DNA from: Indiicoccus explosivorum
GTDB taxonomy: Bacteria; Bacillota; Bacilli; Bacillales_A; Planococcaceae
DNA: 64,000 nucleotides
Assembly (NCBI RefSeq): GCF_002167005.1
Contig: NZ_NHTN01000017.1
Span: forward strand, 1-64,000
Reading direction: 5' to 3'
Shown here: positions 31,736 to 41,236 of the stretch, piece by piece
Numbering within the stretch: the first letter of the stretch is position 1
Layout of the letters: the number at the start of each line of letters is the position of its first letter
Translations under genes and position numbers: made by a program
Notes under the pieces: model-generated
What the model saw: the letters and a program-made list of their open reading frames with translations, nothing else
The model's database searches: none
What the model was told of the DNA's origin: nothing

Positions 31736-32509
31736 TTATTCTTCTAAGTTCTGCGCTTTTTTGTTGGCGGGCGCGAACCAGCCGGCCAGTGCAATCGCTA
31801 CGAGGACGCCATAGAAAACCAATGTCCACCCCGTGCTGTGCGGGAAGTCATGCGGCAGGATGCCGATGTCGTCATGCGAAAGCGTGATGACCGCAAGCTT
31901 GACCCCGACCCATGCGACGATGGCGTATGCCGTCGTTTCGAGCGCCGGCCGCTGGTCGAGCAGTTTGACGAACCATGTCGCCGCGTATTTGATCAGAATC
32001 AACCCGGCGATGCCGCCGAGAACGACGACGGCGAACTTCCCGCCGTCCATACCGCCGAAGTCCCCGAGCGGAGAATCCGGCAGGCCGAGCGCCAACGCGA
32101 CAGCCGCCAAAATCGAATCGATTGCAAACGCGAGGTCGGCGAGGGCTATTTTTCCGACGGTCGGCCAGAAGCCTTTGCCTTTCGCTTCCTCTTCAATCTC
32201 CTCATCGATATTTTCGCTTTCCTTACCGAAGCGCGCCTGGATGACATGCTTCAAACCCAAGTACAGCAAATACGCCGCACCGATCGCCTGGACCTGCCAA
32301 ACGTTCGCGATGAACGAAATCGCGAACAGGGCCGCGAATCGGAAAACGAACGCCAGAATGATTCCGTAATTGATCGCTCTTTTCTTCTGGTCCTCCGGCA
32401 AGTGCTTGGCGATCACCGCCAGCACTAAGGCATTGTCGGCCGACAGCAGGCCTTCCAGCCCGATGAGGACCAACAGTGTCCAGCCGTATTCCAGCCAAAT
32501 CCCTTCCAT
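31736..32509 (-). CDS. TerC family integral membrane protein (YkoY-type)
   Basis: 257-aa polytopic protein with about seven spans; LLSADNALVLAVIAKHLP carries the conserved acidic residue of the TerC family, and ALADLAFAIDSILAAVALALG the second. Relatives controlled by yybP-ykoY riboswitches export Mn2+ or help metallate exported proteins. The riboswitch upstream supports a manganese-related job. Inserted between rnhC and pheT, where B. subtilis has no gene. Confidence 0.9.
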   Translation of the reverse strand: MEGIWLEYGWTLLVLIGLEGLLSADNALVLAVIAKHLPEDQKKRAINYGIILAFVFRFAALFAISFIANVWQVQAIGAAYLLYLGLKHVIQARFGKESENIDEEIEEEAKGKGFWPTVGKIALADLAFAIDSILAAVALALGLPDSPLGDFGGMDGGKFAVVVLGGIAGLILIKYAATWFVKLLDQRPALETTAYAIVAWVGVKLAVITLSHDDIGILPHDFPHSTGWTLVFYGVLVAIALAGWFAPANKKAQNLEE

Positions 32510-32570
32510 ACTATCCTTCTCCCTTCCCGATTATGATCGATGCCATCCAAACCGGTAAAAGGCACTAAAA

Positions 32571-32695
32571 AAGAGACCTTTACCAGCGAATGGTAAAGGT
32601 CTCACTAACAACATACGTTGCCAGCCAAGCCGGGGACGGATCCCGTAATGACGACTTGACTGTCCAGTTACTCCCCTTTAATCATGTGGTCCATT
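32571..32695 (-). ncRNA. yybP-ykoY manganese riboswitch with terminator
   Basis: The conserved AAAGGGGAGTA (32669-32679 complement) is followed by a GC-rich arm and then a 12-bp hairpin (GAGACCTTTACC/GGTAAAGGTCTC, 32573-32603) with a T-run, all before the terC start at 32509. This is the standard layout of a Mn2+-sensing transcriptional switch. A -10-like TATAAT lies just upstream. Confidence 0.85.
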
Positions 32696-32794
32696 ATACG
32701 ACAATTGTCCCGATTATGGAAGCGGCAGGCATGGCAAACGCTGAAATAGTATCCGGACACAACCCAGGGCGGGTGATTCCGCCGCCTTGTGTCA

Positions 32795-35194
32795 TCAGCT
32801 GCGCTGTTCAGCGCCAGCTGCGGCAAGCGCGCTGAGCACGCGGTCGTGCGCTTCCGTCACTTCTTCGTCGGTCAGCGTTTTTTCCGGATCGAAATACACG
32901 AGTGAGAATGCCACGGATTTCTTGCCCGGTTCCATGTTCTTCCCTTCGTACACGTCGAACACGCGCACATCTTTCAGCAGCCGGCCGCCGGCTCCGCGGA
33001 TGACCGCTTCGATTGCGGCCGCTTCGGTCGCCTGGTCCAGCACAAGTGCGATATCCCGCGAAATCGACGGGAAGCGGGGCACCGGCGTGTAAAGCAGCGG
33101 TGCCGCTTCTTCAGCCAGCAGCGCCTGGAGATTCAATTCGAGCACGTACGTCTCCTTCAAGTCGCGCGCTTTCTGTTCAGCCGGATGGACCTGGCCGATG
33201 ATGCCGATCCGCTCGCCGTCCTTCAAAACGAACGCGGTGCGCCCCGGGTGCAATCCGTCAAGCTCCCCTTTTTCGAATCCGAGGACGAGACCAAGTTTAT
33301 CCGCCAGTCCTTCGATGATGCCTTTCAGCACGTAGAAATCGACCGCTTTCTTCTCGCCCTGCCAGCTGTGATCGACCCAGAGGCCCGTTACAGCGGCAGC
33401 AAGGTGCTCCTGCTCGTCCGGCAATTCGCCCGCCGACTCGAGGAATACCGAGCCCACCTCATACAAGGCGACGGAATCGTTCTGCCGCGCCGTGTTATGC
33501 GTCAGCGCTTCCAGCAGATGCGGGATGAGGCTTTGGCGTAGGACACTCCGCTCTTCGCTCATCGGCATGAGCAGTTTCGTCGTTTCCGTCGGCTGAAGTG
33601 CGAACTGACGGGCGGCTTTGTCCGACGTCAGGGCGTAAGTCACCGCCTGCAGCAGTCCGGCACTTTCCATGAAGCGGCGGGTGAGTCTCCGCTTTTCCTG
33701 GTAAGGCGTCAGGCCGCCCGGCACCGATTCGCCGACCGGCAGTGTCGCCGGAATTTCATCGTAGCCGTACAGGCGGGCGATTTCCTCCACGACATCCTCT
33801 TCGATCCGGATGTCCTGCCGGCGCGTCGGCACCTGAATGATCAACTGGTTGTTGGCCGCTTCCGTTTCGAACTTGAGCCGTTTCAGGATGGCGATCATTT
33901 CCTCGAACGGAATTTTCATGCCAAGCCGTTCGTTAATGAAATCGGGTGACACGGTGACAGTCCGTTCGCTCCGGTCAAGCGAATCGGCAATGAGGGAGCC
34001 TTCCAGCACGTCGCCGCCGGCCAGTTCGGCAAGCAGCTGTGCGGCCCGTTCCGCTGCCGGTTCCACCCGGTTCGGATCGATCCCTTTTTCGAACCGGGAG
34101 CTCGCATCGCTCCGCAGGCCGTGATCCTTCGATGACTGGCGCACCGAAGCAGGCGCGAAATATGCGGACTCGATGACGACCGTCGAAGTTTTATCGCTCA
34201 CTTCCGAATTGGCGCCGCCCATGACACCGGCGAGGGCGACCGGCTCCTCCCCATTCGTAATGACGAGGTGATGCGGTTCCAGTTTGCGCTCCTGGTCATC
34301 GAGCGTCGTGATTTTTTCCCCGTCCTTCGCGCGGCGCACGACGATTTCGCCCGTCTTCAAGTCGTCATAGTCGAACGCGTGAAGCGGCTGTCCGTATTCC
34401 AATAAAACAAAGTTCGTCACATCGACGACGTTGTTGAGCGGGCGGACGCCCGCGGCCATGAGCCGCTGCTGCAGCCATACCGGCGATTCTGCCACTTTCA
34501 CGTTCTTCACGACTTTCGCCACGTACAGCGGGTTGTCATCCGGCGCATCCACGCGGAGCTTCAGCAAGGATTCCGCTTTTTCAGCAGCAGTTTCATAATT
34601 TATTGCCGGCAGCTTGACGTCTTCCGACAAAATCGCCGCGACTTCATACGCGACGCCGAGCATGCTCATCGCATCCGCCCGGTTCGGCGTGAGGCCGAGT
34701 TCGAGCACATGGTCGTTGAGGTGCAGGTAATCAAGCGCATCGGTGCCGGTCGGCGCATCCTCCGGCAGCACATAAATGCCGTCGGCGTACGCTTTCGGGA
34801 CCACTTTCCCTTCGATGCCCAGTTCCTGGAGCGAGCAGATCATGCCGTTCGACACTTCGCCGCGCAGTTTGGCTTTTTTGATCTTCATGCCGCCCGGAAG
34901 ACGGGCGCCGGGCAGGGCCACGACGACTTTCTGGCCTTGCGCGATGTTCGGCGCGCCGCAGATGATCTGCAGCGTTTCATCGCCGACGTTCACTTGGCAC
35001 AGTGACAATTTATCCGCTTCCGGATGCTTGCCGCATTCCTCGACGTAGCCGACGACGAGTTTTTTCAAGTCTTCCGACCGGTCGATGACGGCATCCACTT
35101 CAATCCCCGCGCGCGTCACTTTTTCCGCGAGTTCACCCGCGGTTTCATTTTGCGTATTCACATAGTCTTTCAGCCAATCTATCGATACTAACAT
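32795..35194 (-). CDS. pheT: phenylalanyl-tRNA synthetase beta subunit
   Basis: 799 aa. In order: an EMAP-like tRNA-binding domain (VVGYVEECGKHPEADKLSLC), B3/B4 editing domain, B5 DNA-binding-like domain, the catalytic-like core and a C-terminal anticodon-binding FDX-ACB domain (PVPRFPSISRDIALVLD). Pairs with PheS to charge tRNA-Phe. Located 12 bp downstream of pheS and under the same T-box. Confidence 0.97.
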   Translation of the reverse strand: MLVSIDWLKDYVNTQNETAGELAEKVTRAGIEVDAVIDRSEDLKKLVVGYVEECGKHPEADKLSLCQVNVGDETLQIICGAPNIAQGQKVVVALPGARLPGGMKIKKAKLRGEVSNGMICSLQELGIEGKVVPKAYADGIYVLPEDAPTGTDALDYLHLNDHVLELGLTPNRADAMSMLGVAYEVAAILSEDVKLPAINYETAAEKAESLLKLRVDAPDDNPLYVAKVVKNVKVAESPVWLQQRLMAAGVRPLNNVVDVTNFVLLEYGQPLHAFDYDDLKTGEIVVRRAKDGEKITTLDDQERKLEPHHLVITNGEEPVALAGVMGGANSEVSDKTSTVVIESAYFAPASVRQSSKDHGLRSDASSRFEKGIDPNRVEPAAERAAQLLAELAGGDVLEGSLIADSLDRSERTVTVSPDFINERLGMKIPFEEMIAILKRLKFETEAANNQLIIQVPTRRQDIRIEEDVVEEIARLYGYDEIPATLPVGESVPGGLTPYQEKRRLTRRFMESAGLLQAVTYALTSDKAARQFALQPTETTKLLMPMSEERSVLRQSLIPHLLEALTHNTARQNDSVALYEVGSVFLESAGELPDEQEHLAAAVTGLWVDHSWQGEKKAVDFYVLKGIIEGLADKLGLVLGFEKGELDGLHPGRTAFVLKDGERIGIIGQVHPAEQKARDLKETYVLELNLQALLAEEAAPLLYTPVPRFPSISRDIALVLDQATEAAAIEAVIRGAGGRLLKDVRVFDVYEGKNMEPGKKSVAFSLVYFDPEKTLTDEEVTEAHDRVLSALAAAGAEQRS

Positions 35195-35206
35195 GCCTCT
35201 GCCTCC

Positions 35207-36244
35207 TTACACTTCTGTCCGTTGGAATTGGGATAGGAACCGCGTATCGTTCGTGTAGAACTGCCGGATATCGTCGACGCCGTACTTCAGCATCGCGATC
35301 CGCTCCGGCCCCATGCCGAATGCGAAACCGGTCATTTTCTTCGGATCGTAGCCCGCCATTTCGAGCACGTTCGGATGCACCATCCCGGCACCGAGGATCT
35401 CGATCCAACCGGTCCCCTTGCACACGTTACAGCCGGTGCCGCCGCACTTGAAGCACGAAATGTCCATTTCGACGGACGGTTCCGTGAACGGGAAGAAGCT
35501 CGGACGGAGCCGGATCTCCCGCTCGTCCCCGAACATTTTTTTCGCGAAGACAGTAAGCGTGCCTTTCAGGTCGCTCATGCGGATGCCTTCGCCGACGACG
35601 AGCCCTTCGATCTGCATGAACTGGTGCGAATGCGTGGCATCGTCGTTATCCCGCCGGTACACTTTCCCCGGGCAGATGATGCGGATGGGCTCGCCTTCTT
35701 TTTGCTCCATCGTCCGTGCCTGGACCGGCGATGTATGCGTGCGCAGCAGAATGTCTTCGGTAATATAGAAGGAATCCTGCATGTCGCGCGCCGGATGGCC
35801 TTTCGGCAAGTTCAGCGCTTCAAAGTTGTAATAGTCCTTCTCGACTTCCGGCCCTTCCGCGATTTCATAGCCCATCGAGATGAACAAGTCCTCGATTTCC
35901 TCGATGATGCGCGTCAGCGGATGCGCATTGCCGAGATTCACCGGACGCCCCGGCAGCGTGACGTCGATCGACTCCGCTTCGAGCTGCTTCGTGATCGCTT
36001 CCGCTTCAAGCACTTCCTTGCGCGCTTCCAGTGTTTCGGTCACTTCCTGGCGCATTTCGTTGACGAGCGCCCCCATTTTCGGACGCTCCTCGGCCGGGAG
36101 TTTCCCCATCCCTTTCAACAAGTCCGTGATCGGCCCTTTCTTCCCGAGATACGCCACGCGCACATCGTTCAGTTCTTTGCTGTCCGACGCTTCGGCAATC
36201 TTGCCGAGCACGTCTTCTTTCAGCTTTTTCAGCTCTGCTTCCAT
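35207..36244 (-). CDS. pheS: phenylalanyl-tRNA synthetase alpha subunit
   Basis: 345 aa, the catalytic half of the (alpha-beta)2 enzyme. An N-terminal coiled coil (1-85) precedes class II motifs: [45 protein letters not shown] and the C-terminal [16 protein letters not shown]. It has the Bacillus-type Cys cluster [15 protein letters not shown]. The T-box upstream makes transcription depend on uncharged tRNA-Phe. Confidence 0.97.
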   Translation of the reverse strand: MEAELKKLKEDVLGKIAEASDSKELNDVRVAYLGKKGPITDLLKGMGKLPAEERPKMGALVNEMRQEVTETLEARKEVLEAEAITKQLEAESIDVTLPGRPVNLGNAHPLTRIIEEIEDLFISMGYEIAEGPEVEKDYYNFEALNLPKGHPARDMQDSFYITEDILLRTHTSPVQARTMEQKEGEPIRIICPGKVYRRDNDDATHSHQFMQIEGLVVGEGIRMSDLKGTLTVFAKKMFGDEREIRLRPSFFPFTEPSVEMDISCFKCGGTGCNVCKGTGWIEILGAGMVHPNVLEMAGYDPKKMTGFAFGMGPERIAMLKYGVDDIRQFYTNDTRFLSQFQRTEV

Positions 36245-36269
36245 GTGTGTGTTCCTCCTTTATTTGGCA

Positions 36270-36525
36270 ATAAAAAAAGCCACTTCCCTGAATAAGGGAC
36301 GAGGCTTTCATTCGCGGTACCACCCTAGTTACTGCATGTTCCATGCAATCACTCAATTTCGTTAACGGCTCTTCACCGGCCCATCTTTACGGCTTCCGCC
36401 GGTCCCGAGGGCAGTTCGCGGGGTGAACTTCAGCCGGTCACCGCGTATCCGCACTTCCAGTCAAGGTGCGGGCTCCCTGTTCGCGGCGGGAACGGCTTAC
36501 TCTTCCCGGTCATCACTTTTGAATT
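36270..36525 (-). ncRNA. T-box leader of pheST
   Basis: The hallmark AGGGTGGTACCGCG is the complement of 36313-36326, followed by the AAGCCTCGTCCCT terminator hairpin (36279-36308) with a T-run. The rest is the stem I to antiterminator region, with a GTTCACC segment holding a candidate UUC specifier. Explains the 308-bp gap between pheS and the methylase gene. Confidence 0.92.
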
Positions 36526-36552
36526 ATTTCCTATTTTATTATAATGCGGATT

Positions 36553-37320
36553 TCACTTTTTCGCAACGAGGCCGTACAGCAAAATGCCGGTCGCGATCGC
36601 GACGTTCAGCGATTCCGCTTTCCCGTATACCGGGACGAGCAGGTTTTCATCGGTCTGTGCGAGCAGCTCTTTGTCGACGCCGCTTCCTTCATTGCCGACG
36701 ACGAGCGCGAATTCGTCCGCCGGCTGCGCTTCGTAGAACGGCGTCGCGTCCTGGAGCGCCGAGCCGTAAACCGGAATATTCTGCGCCTGCGCGCGGCCGA
36801 TCCAGTCGTGGAGGTCGCCTTTGACGACCGGCAGGTGGAAATGCGAGCCTTGCGCCGAGCGGACGGTCTTCGGATTGAACGCGTCCGCGCACCCTTTGCC
36901 GAGGACGACCGCGTCGATTCCCGCTGCCGCCGCCGTGCGGATCATCGTGCCGATATTGCCGGGATCCTGGACCGCGTCGATCAGGAGAAGCTTCCGCCAC
37001 GCCTTCTCCTCTTCCTCTGTGTGCGCCGGCTGCTTCACGTGCGCGAAAATTCCCTGCGGGTGATCCGTCTCGGCGATCTCCTTCGCAACCTGTGCGGACA
37101 CCTCATAAACGGCGAGGTCTTCCGTATCCCAGCCATCCGGGATATCGACGCCGTCACGGACGATGAGGCCTTTCACGAGATGCTTTTCTTTCAGTGCTTC
37201 CTCTGTCAGATGGAAGCCTTCTACGAGAAATTCATTGAACTTATCGCGCTCTTTGCGCGTCGTCACCAGCTTTTTCCAATGCTTGACGAGTGAATTTTGT
37301 GGTGATTCGATCCGTTTCAA
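36553..37320 (-). CDS. TrmH/SpoU-family RNA methyltransferase (YsgA-like)
   Basis: 255-aa SPOUT-class 2'-O-methyltransferase. The N-terminal substrate-binding domain (KERDKFNEFLVEGFHLTEEAL) precedes the knotted SAM-binding domain with LLIDAVQDPGNIGTMIRTA, LGKGCADAFNPKTVRSAQGSHF and GNEGSGVDKELL plus VPVYGKAESLNVAIATGI. The RNA target is not evident. Located upstream of pheST as in B. subtilis ysgA; sspI, next to it there, is absent. Confidence 0.94.
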   Translation of the reverse strand: MKRIESPQNSLVKHWKKLVTTRKERDKFNEFLVEGFHLTEEALKEKHLVKGLIVRDGVDIPDGWDTEDLAVYEVSAQVAKEIAETDHPQGIFAHVKQPAHTEEEEKAWRKLLLIDAVQDPGNIGTMIRTAAAAGIDAVVLGKGCADAFNPKTVRSAQGSHFHLPVVKGDLHDWIGRAQAQNIPVYGSALQDATPFYEAQPADEFALVVGNEGSGVDKELLAQTDENLLVPVYGKAESLNVAIATGILLYGLVAKK

Positions 37321-37398
37321 GTATGCGTCACGCCTTTCTGGTCATTTTGTAAGTATATCATACCAGCAGTCGGGTTTGAGCTTCTGCTTCGTTAATTA

Positions 37399-37578
37399 TA
37401 TCCGCGTTATTTGCGGTTTATCCGCGCTATTTTCGGTTTATCCGCTTTAATTCGAATATATCCGCGTTATTTTGAATATATCCGCTTTAATTCGAATATA
37501 TCCGCGTTATTTTGAATATATCCGCGTTATTTTTATTATATCCGCGATAACTTCCTTTAACCGCGTTATTTGGGTTGT
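37399..37578. repeat. array 3: nine tandem 20-bp units
   Basis: Units begin TATCCGCGTTATTTT or TATCCGCTTTAATTC and end GAATA or GGTT; the last one (37559-37578) runs over the stop of the NERD gene. 20 is not a multiple of 3, so it is non-coding. Confidence 0.9.
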
Positions 37579-38498
37579 TTCCGGTAGAATCTTCCTTTCT
37601 GCTCTCCGTATGCAGAGAGATCTGCTTTCCGCAGCATTCGTGTCACGACATCCTGCGACTCTATCCCAAAATACTCCCGTATTCCCCGGTTCGTCAGCTC
37701 CTCCCCGACGACCGCAAAGTACTCGTCGATGAGCCGGGCACCGATGTCCCGCTCCCGTGCACCGCACGATCCGCACACCCAGCTGCGCTCGACGAGCCGA
37801 ACGCTCGGCAGCCGGCATTCCGCACAAAAAATCCCTTTCTTCAAATCGTCCATTGAAATAAAATACTTCTCACATACCGGCTTCCGCCGATAAGGAACCA
37901 ACTGTTGGGGGATGCGGCGAGCCGCTTCACGGAACGGCGCATCGCAAACAGGAGGATACTTCTTCAAAATCTCAATCAGCCGCCCTGGCATCTGATACAG
38001 CTTGCACATCCTCGCCAGCGTCGGCTTCGTCATGAACTCACATTGTTTCGCCGTAAAGACGACGAGTCCCTCCACCGGCAACGCAATCCTATTCCGACGG
38101 AACCACTGCTCCAAAAAATAGCGGTTTTTATTCAGCTGAACCGCCGGATGCTCGAATACGTGGCGGCCGCCTGCATTCTTCCGGTAAAACTCCCCCGTCG
38201 CCTCATCGAAATACAGCTCGTCACTGATGTTCTTCGACTCGATGATGACCGCACAGCGTCCCGTCAGCAAAAGCCCGTCGAACTGGACACGCCAGTCGCC
38301 GATCGCCAGGCCGACATCCCAAAACACTTCAAAATCTTCCGGAATAAAAAACTCCTTGAACTTCGATTCGATCCGGCTTTCTCCCCGTACACCCGCTTCC
38401 CGGTTATGCCGTTCCGACTCCACGTATGCCCGCTGCGGGTGACTGCCGTCCAGCCGTTCCAATAAAAGCCGCAATGCCTCCGCTTCTGACAACGCCAT
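37566..38498 (-). CDS. NERD-domain protein
   Basis: 310-aa protein with an N-terminal nuclease-related domain (NERD, ~35-150): GESRIESKFKEFF, VQFDGLLLTGRCAVIIESKNI with the PD-(D/E)XK-like D...ExK pattern. The C-terminal third carries a zinc ribbon (CAECRLPSVRLVERSWVCGSC). NERD proteins are predicted DNA-processing enzymes; their biology is largely unknown. Fills the position of ysfB/sspI in B. subtilis. Confidence 0.85.
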   Translation of the reverse strand: MALSEAEALRLLLERLDGSHPQRAYVESERHNREAGVRGESRIESKFKEFFIPEDFEVFWDVGLAIGDWRVQFDGLLLTGRCAVIIESKNISDELYFDEATGEFYRKNAGGRHVFEHPAVQLNKNRYFLEQWFRRNRIALPVEGLVVFTAKQCEFMTKPTLARMCKLYQMPGRLIEILKKYPPVCDAPFREAARRIPQQLVPYRRKPVCEKYFISMDDLKKGIFCAECRLPSVRLVERSWVCGSCGARERDIGARLIDEYFAVVGEELTNRGIREYFGIESQDVVTRMLRKADLSAYGEQKGRFYRKQPK

Positions 38499-38585
38499 CT
38501 CCCCTTTTTGTCATCAGCATAGCAATTCACGTGAAAGCCTGTCGCCCACTTTTCCGGCGGTTTTAGCAAGTTTCACCCACAACAA

Positions 38586-38612
38586 AGCCCCTCACCACAT
38601 CGGCAAGGGGTT
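38586..38612 (-). terminator. terminator of the M42 peptidase gene
   Basis: Minus-strand AACCCC/GGGGCTT hairpin followed by TTTGTTG, 8 bp after the stop. Confidence 0.7.
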
Positions 38613-38619
38613 CCATTTT

Positions 38620-39708
38620 TTATTCGAATGTAATGCGGTCGACCGTCTCGCGGTCGAGTTTCTTGATGACGGCCGTCACGAGTTTCACTGCGTTCTCGTA
38701 GTCGTCGCGGTGCAGGATTCCCGCATGCGAGTGGATGTAGCGCGTCGCCACACCGATCGACACGGACGGAACGCCGTTGCCTGACAGGTGGATGGCACCT
38801 GCATCGGTGCCGCCGCCCGCCATGACTTCAAACTGGAAAGGGATGCCGTTCTCTTCCGCAGTGTCGACGACGAGTTCGCGCAGGCCGCGGTGTGACACCA
38901 TTGAAGCATCATAAACGAGGATCTGCGGGCCGTCGCCCATTTTGCTGTTGGATTCGTTCGATGTGATGCCCGGCGTATCGCCAGCGACACCTACGTCGAC
39001 TGCGAACCCGATGTCCGGCTGGATTTTATTCGCTGCTGTACGGGCACCGCGCAGACCGACTTCTTCCTGAGCCGCGCCGACGCCGTAGACGACATTCGGA
39101 TGCTCTTCGTTTTTCAGCGCTTTCAGGACATCGATCGCGATGGCGCAGCCGATGCGGTTGTCCCACGCTTTCGCCATGAGGAGCTTGTCGTTGTTCATGA
39201 CGTTGAACTCGAAGTACGGGGTCACCATATCACCAGGCGACACGCCCCATTCTTTCGCTTCATCCGCGGAAGACGCGCCGATGTCGATGAACATGTCCTT
39301 GATCTCGACCGGCTTTTTGCGCGCTTCCGGGCTGAGGATGTGCGGCGGTTTCGAGCCGATGACGCCGGTGATTTCGCCGTTTTTACGGGTCGTGATCGTC
39401 ACACGCTGTGCGAGCATGACCTGGTTCCACCAGCCGCCGACCGTCTGGAATTTCAGGAACCCTTTGTCGTCGATTTTCGTGATCATGAAGCCGATTTCGT
39501 CCAAGTGGCCGGCAAGCATGATTTTCGGGCCGTCTTCCTTGCCGACTTTTTTCGCGATCAGGCTCCCGAGCCCGTCGTTGTCGATTGAGTCAGCGTACGG
39601 CTCTATGTACTTGCGCATGACGTCGCGCGGCGCCCGTTCGTTGCCGGGGATCCCGTTTGCGTCCGTCAGTTCTTTCAGCATGCTGAGTGTTTCATCTAAC
39701 TTTGCCAT
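38620..39708 (-). CDS. M42 family aminopeptidase (YsdC-like)
   Basis: 362-aa metallopeptidase of the glutamyl aminopeptidase/cellulase (FrvX) family, forming large cytoplasmic tetrahedral complexes. Metal and catalytic motifs: [45 protein letters not shown] with the general-base Glu and [11 protein letters not shown]. Matches the B. subtilis ysdC position near rplT. Confidence 0.93.
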   Translation of the reverse strand: MAKLDETLSMLKELTDANGIPGNERAPRDVMRKYIEPYADSIDNDGLGSLIAKKVGKEDGPKIMLAGHLDEIGFMITKIDDKGFLKFQTVGGWWNQVMLAQRVTITTRKNGEITGVIGSKPPHILSPEARKKPVEIKDMFIDIGASSADEAKEWGVSPGDMVTPYFEFNVMNNDKLLMAKAWDNRIGCAIAIDVLKALKNEEHPNVVYGVGAAQEEVGLRGARTAANKIQPDIGFAVDVGVAGDTPGITSNESNSKMGDGPQILVYDASMVSHRGLRELVVDTAEENGIPFQFEVMAGGGTDAGAIHLSGNGVPSVSIGVATRYIHSHAGILHRDDYENAVKLVTAVIKKLDRETVDRITFE

Positions 39709-39774
39709 TCATTCGACCTCCTAAATATTCATACGTTCCTATTATAGAGGAAAATCGCGTAACGTTCAAAAAAT

Positions 39775-40260
39775 TCAATAGTTTTCTTCCTGGCGTTCGT
39801 AGTTCTTCCGGTTTTTCGCCAAATACGCGCTGAGGACCTCCTCCTCGGTGAACCCGAGCGCGTCGCGAATCGCCCCGTACCAGCCCCAGACCGCCAAATA
39901 CTTGGACATCCGGTAATCACCCATGAATTCCAGGACCGCTTTCTGCGCCGACAGAAACAGCTCCGTCAAATCCTCCCCTGAGCAAACAGGCGGCCATTCC
40001 GTAAGCGTAGCCAAGTTCTTCTCGATTCCGAGCGATAAGATGAAATGGAGGGAATCGACGAATTCCTCCAGCAGCACATCCCGCTCCGACGGGCCTTTCA
40101 CGCTCCAGAACTTAAAGCAGCGGGTTTCGTTGGCCAGTTCCGCCAGCTCCGTCAGAAGCGCCAAGCCCTTTTTGCGGAACACGTCCTCCGTCACGCCCTG
40201 CTTGCGCTCGATATACGTATCCAATTCCCGCTGCATGTCAAACAGCCCTGTCAGTTCCAT
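39775..40260 (-). CDS. dUTPase-like all-alpha NTP pyrophosphohydrolase
   Basis: 161-aa protein of the dimeric dUTPase/MazG-like superfamily. Acidic motifs ALLTELAELANETRCFKFW and LLEEFVDSLHFILSLG (ExxE and ExxD types) bind Mg2+ and the nucleotide phosphates. Substrate presumably dUTP or another dNTP. Start ATG 40258-40260 with GGGAGTG upstream; the in-frame extension to 40599 overlaps DUF1294 and is not used. Confidence 0.85.
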   Translation of the reverse strand: MELTGLFDMQRELDTYIERKQGVTEDVFRKKGLALLTELAELANETRCFKFWSVKGPSERDVLLEEFVDSLHFILSLGIEKNLATLTEWPPVCSGEDLTELFLSAQKAVLEFMGDYRMSKYLAVWGWYGAIRDALGFTEEEVLSAYLAKNRKNYERQEENY

Positions 40261-40292
40261 CACTCCCACTCCCTTCCCTTCCATTATACCGT

Positions 40293-40559
40293 TCACCACA
40301 GCATTAGCCATCCTGCAGCCGCGGCCTGCAAAGCTGCGAGGAACGGCAGCCCGAGGCGGAACGCCCCATGCTTCGTCTTGTGGCGGAACTGCCGCATGCC
40401 GAAGTACGCGCCGACGGCACCGCCACACCATGCCGCGAGCCACAGCCTGCGTTCCGGAATCCGCCAAACGCCCCGTTTCGCCCGTTTCTTGTCCGCCCCC
40501 ATCAAAGCGAAAGCGAACACATTCACCGCTGCGAATAAACCCCATAACACCATTTCCAT
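40293..40559 (-). CDS. DUF1294 membrane protein (YsdA-like)
   Basis: 88-aa protein with two to three hydrophobic segments (LWGLFAAVNVFAFALMGADK at the N-terminus) and the DUF1294 signature MGADKKRAKRGVWRIPE, WCGGAVGAYFGM, FRHKTKH. Function unknown. Lies after rplT as in B. subtilis. Confidence 0.88.
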   Translation of the reverse strand: MEMVLWGLFAAVNVFAFALMGADKKRAKRGVWRIPERRLWLAAWCGGAVGAYFGMRQFRHKTKHGAFRLGLPFLAALQAAAAGWLMLW

Positions 40560-40579
40560 ACGGTTTCCTCCAAAGAAAA

Positions 40580-40607
40580 AAAGGCCGGTGACAAGTCACC
40601 AGCCTTT
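40580..40607 (-). terminator. infC-rpmI-rplT operon terminator
   Basis: Minus-strand AAAGGCTGGTGAC/GTCACCGGCCTTT hairpin then TTTTTTC, 6 bp after the rplT stop. Confidence 0.9.
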
Positions 40608-40612
40608 CTTGA

Positions 40613-40972
40613 TTATTTATTGATGGACTGTTTCGCCTGTTCAGCGAGTGCTGCGAATGCCGCTTCGTCCGTCACTGCGAGGTCGGCGAGCATTTTGCGG
40701 TTCACATCGATGCCAGCCAGTTTCAGACCGTGCATCAGACGGCTGTAAGACAGGCCGTTCATACGTGCAGCCGCGTTGATCCGCGTGATCCACAGTTTGC
40801 GGAAATCGCGTTTCTTCTGACGGCGGTCACGGTATGCATACTGACCGGATTTCATGACTTGCTGGTTCGCCACTTTGAAGAGTGTGTGTTTCGAACCGAA
40901 ATATCCTTTGGCTAATTTAATGACTTTTTTACGACGCTTGCGTGTTACTGTTCCGCCTTTTACGCGTGGCAT
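40613..40972 (-). CDS. rplT: 50S ribosomal protein L20
   Basis: 119 aa. The basic N-terminal tail [23 protein letters not shown] and the globular end [20 protein letters not shown] are diagnostic. A 23S-rRNA-binding assembly protein and the repressor of its own operon through the leader upstream of infC. Confidence 0.98.
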   Translation of the reverse strand: MPRVKGGTVTRKRRKKVIKLAKGYFGSKHTLFKVANQQVMKSGQYAYRDRRQKKRDFRKLWITRINAAARMNGLSYSRLMHGLKLAGIDVNRKMLADLAVTDEAAFAALAEQAKQSINK

Positions 40973-41011
40973 AATAATTACCTCCTGCTATTTCGTATGA
41001 TTGAGTTCGGA

Positions 41012-41209
41012 TTACTGGTTGTAGATCAGGGATTTGATGCGTTTCAGATCGCCGGCAGAGACGAGTTTGCCTTTGCGCAGGTGGCGTTTCTGTTTTGTCG
41101 ATTTGTTAGCGAAGAGGTGGCTCGTGTACGCGCGGTTGCGTTTCACTTTGCCTGTCCCCGTCTTCTTGAAGCGCTTGGATGCGCCGCTGTGGCTTTTCAT
41201 TTTTGGCAT
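41012..41209 (-). CDS. rpmI: 50S ribosomal protein L35
   Basis: 65 aa; [20 protein letters not shown] is the classic L35 start and it is highly basic throughout. Located between infC and rplT with a clear ribosome site. Confidence 0.98.
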   Translation of the reverse strand: MPKMKSHSGASKRFKKTGTGKVKRNRAYTSHLFANKSTKQKRHLRKGKLVSAGDLKRIKSLIYNQ

Positions 41210-41236
41210 GTTGGTTCCTCCTAAACTGTTCGTCTG

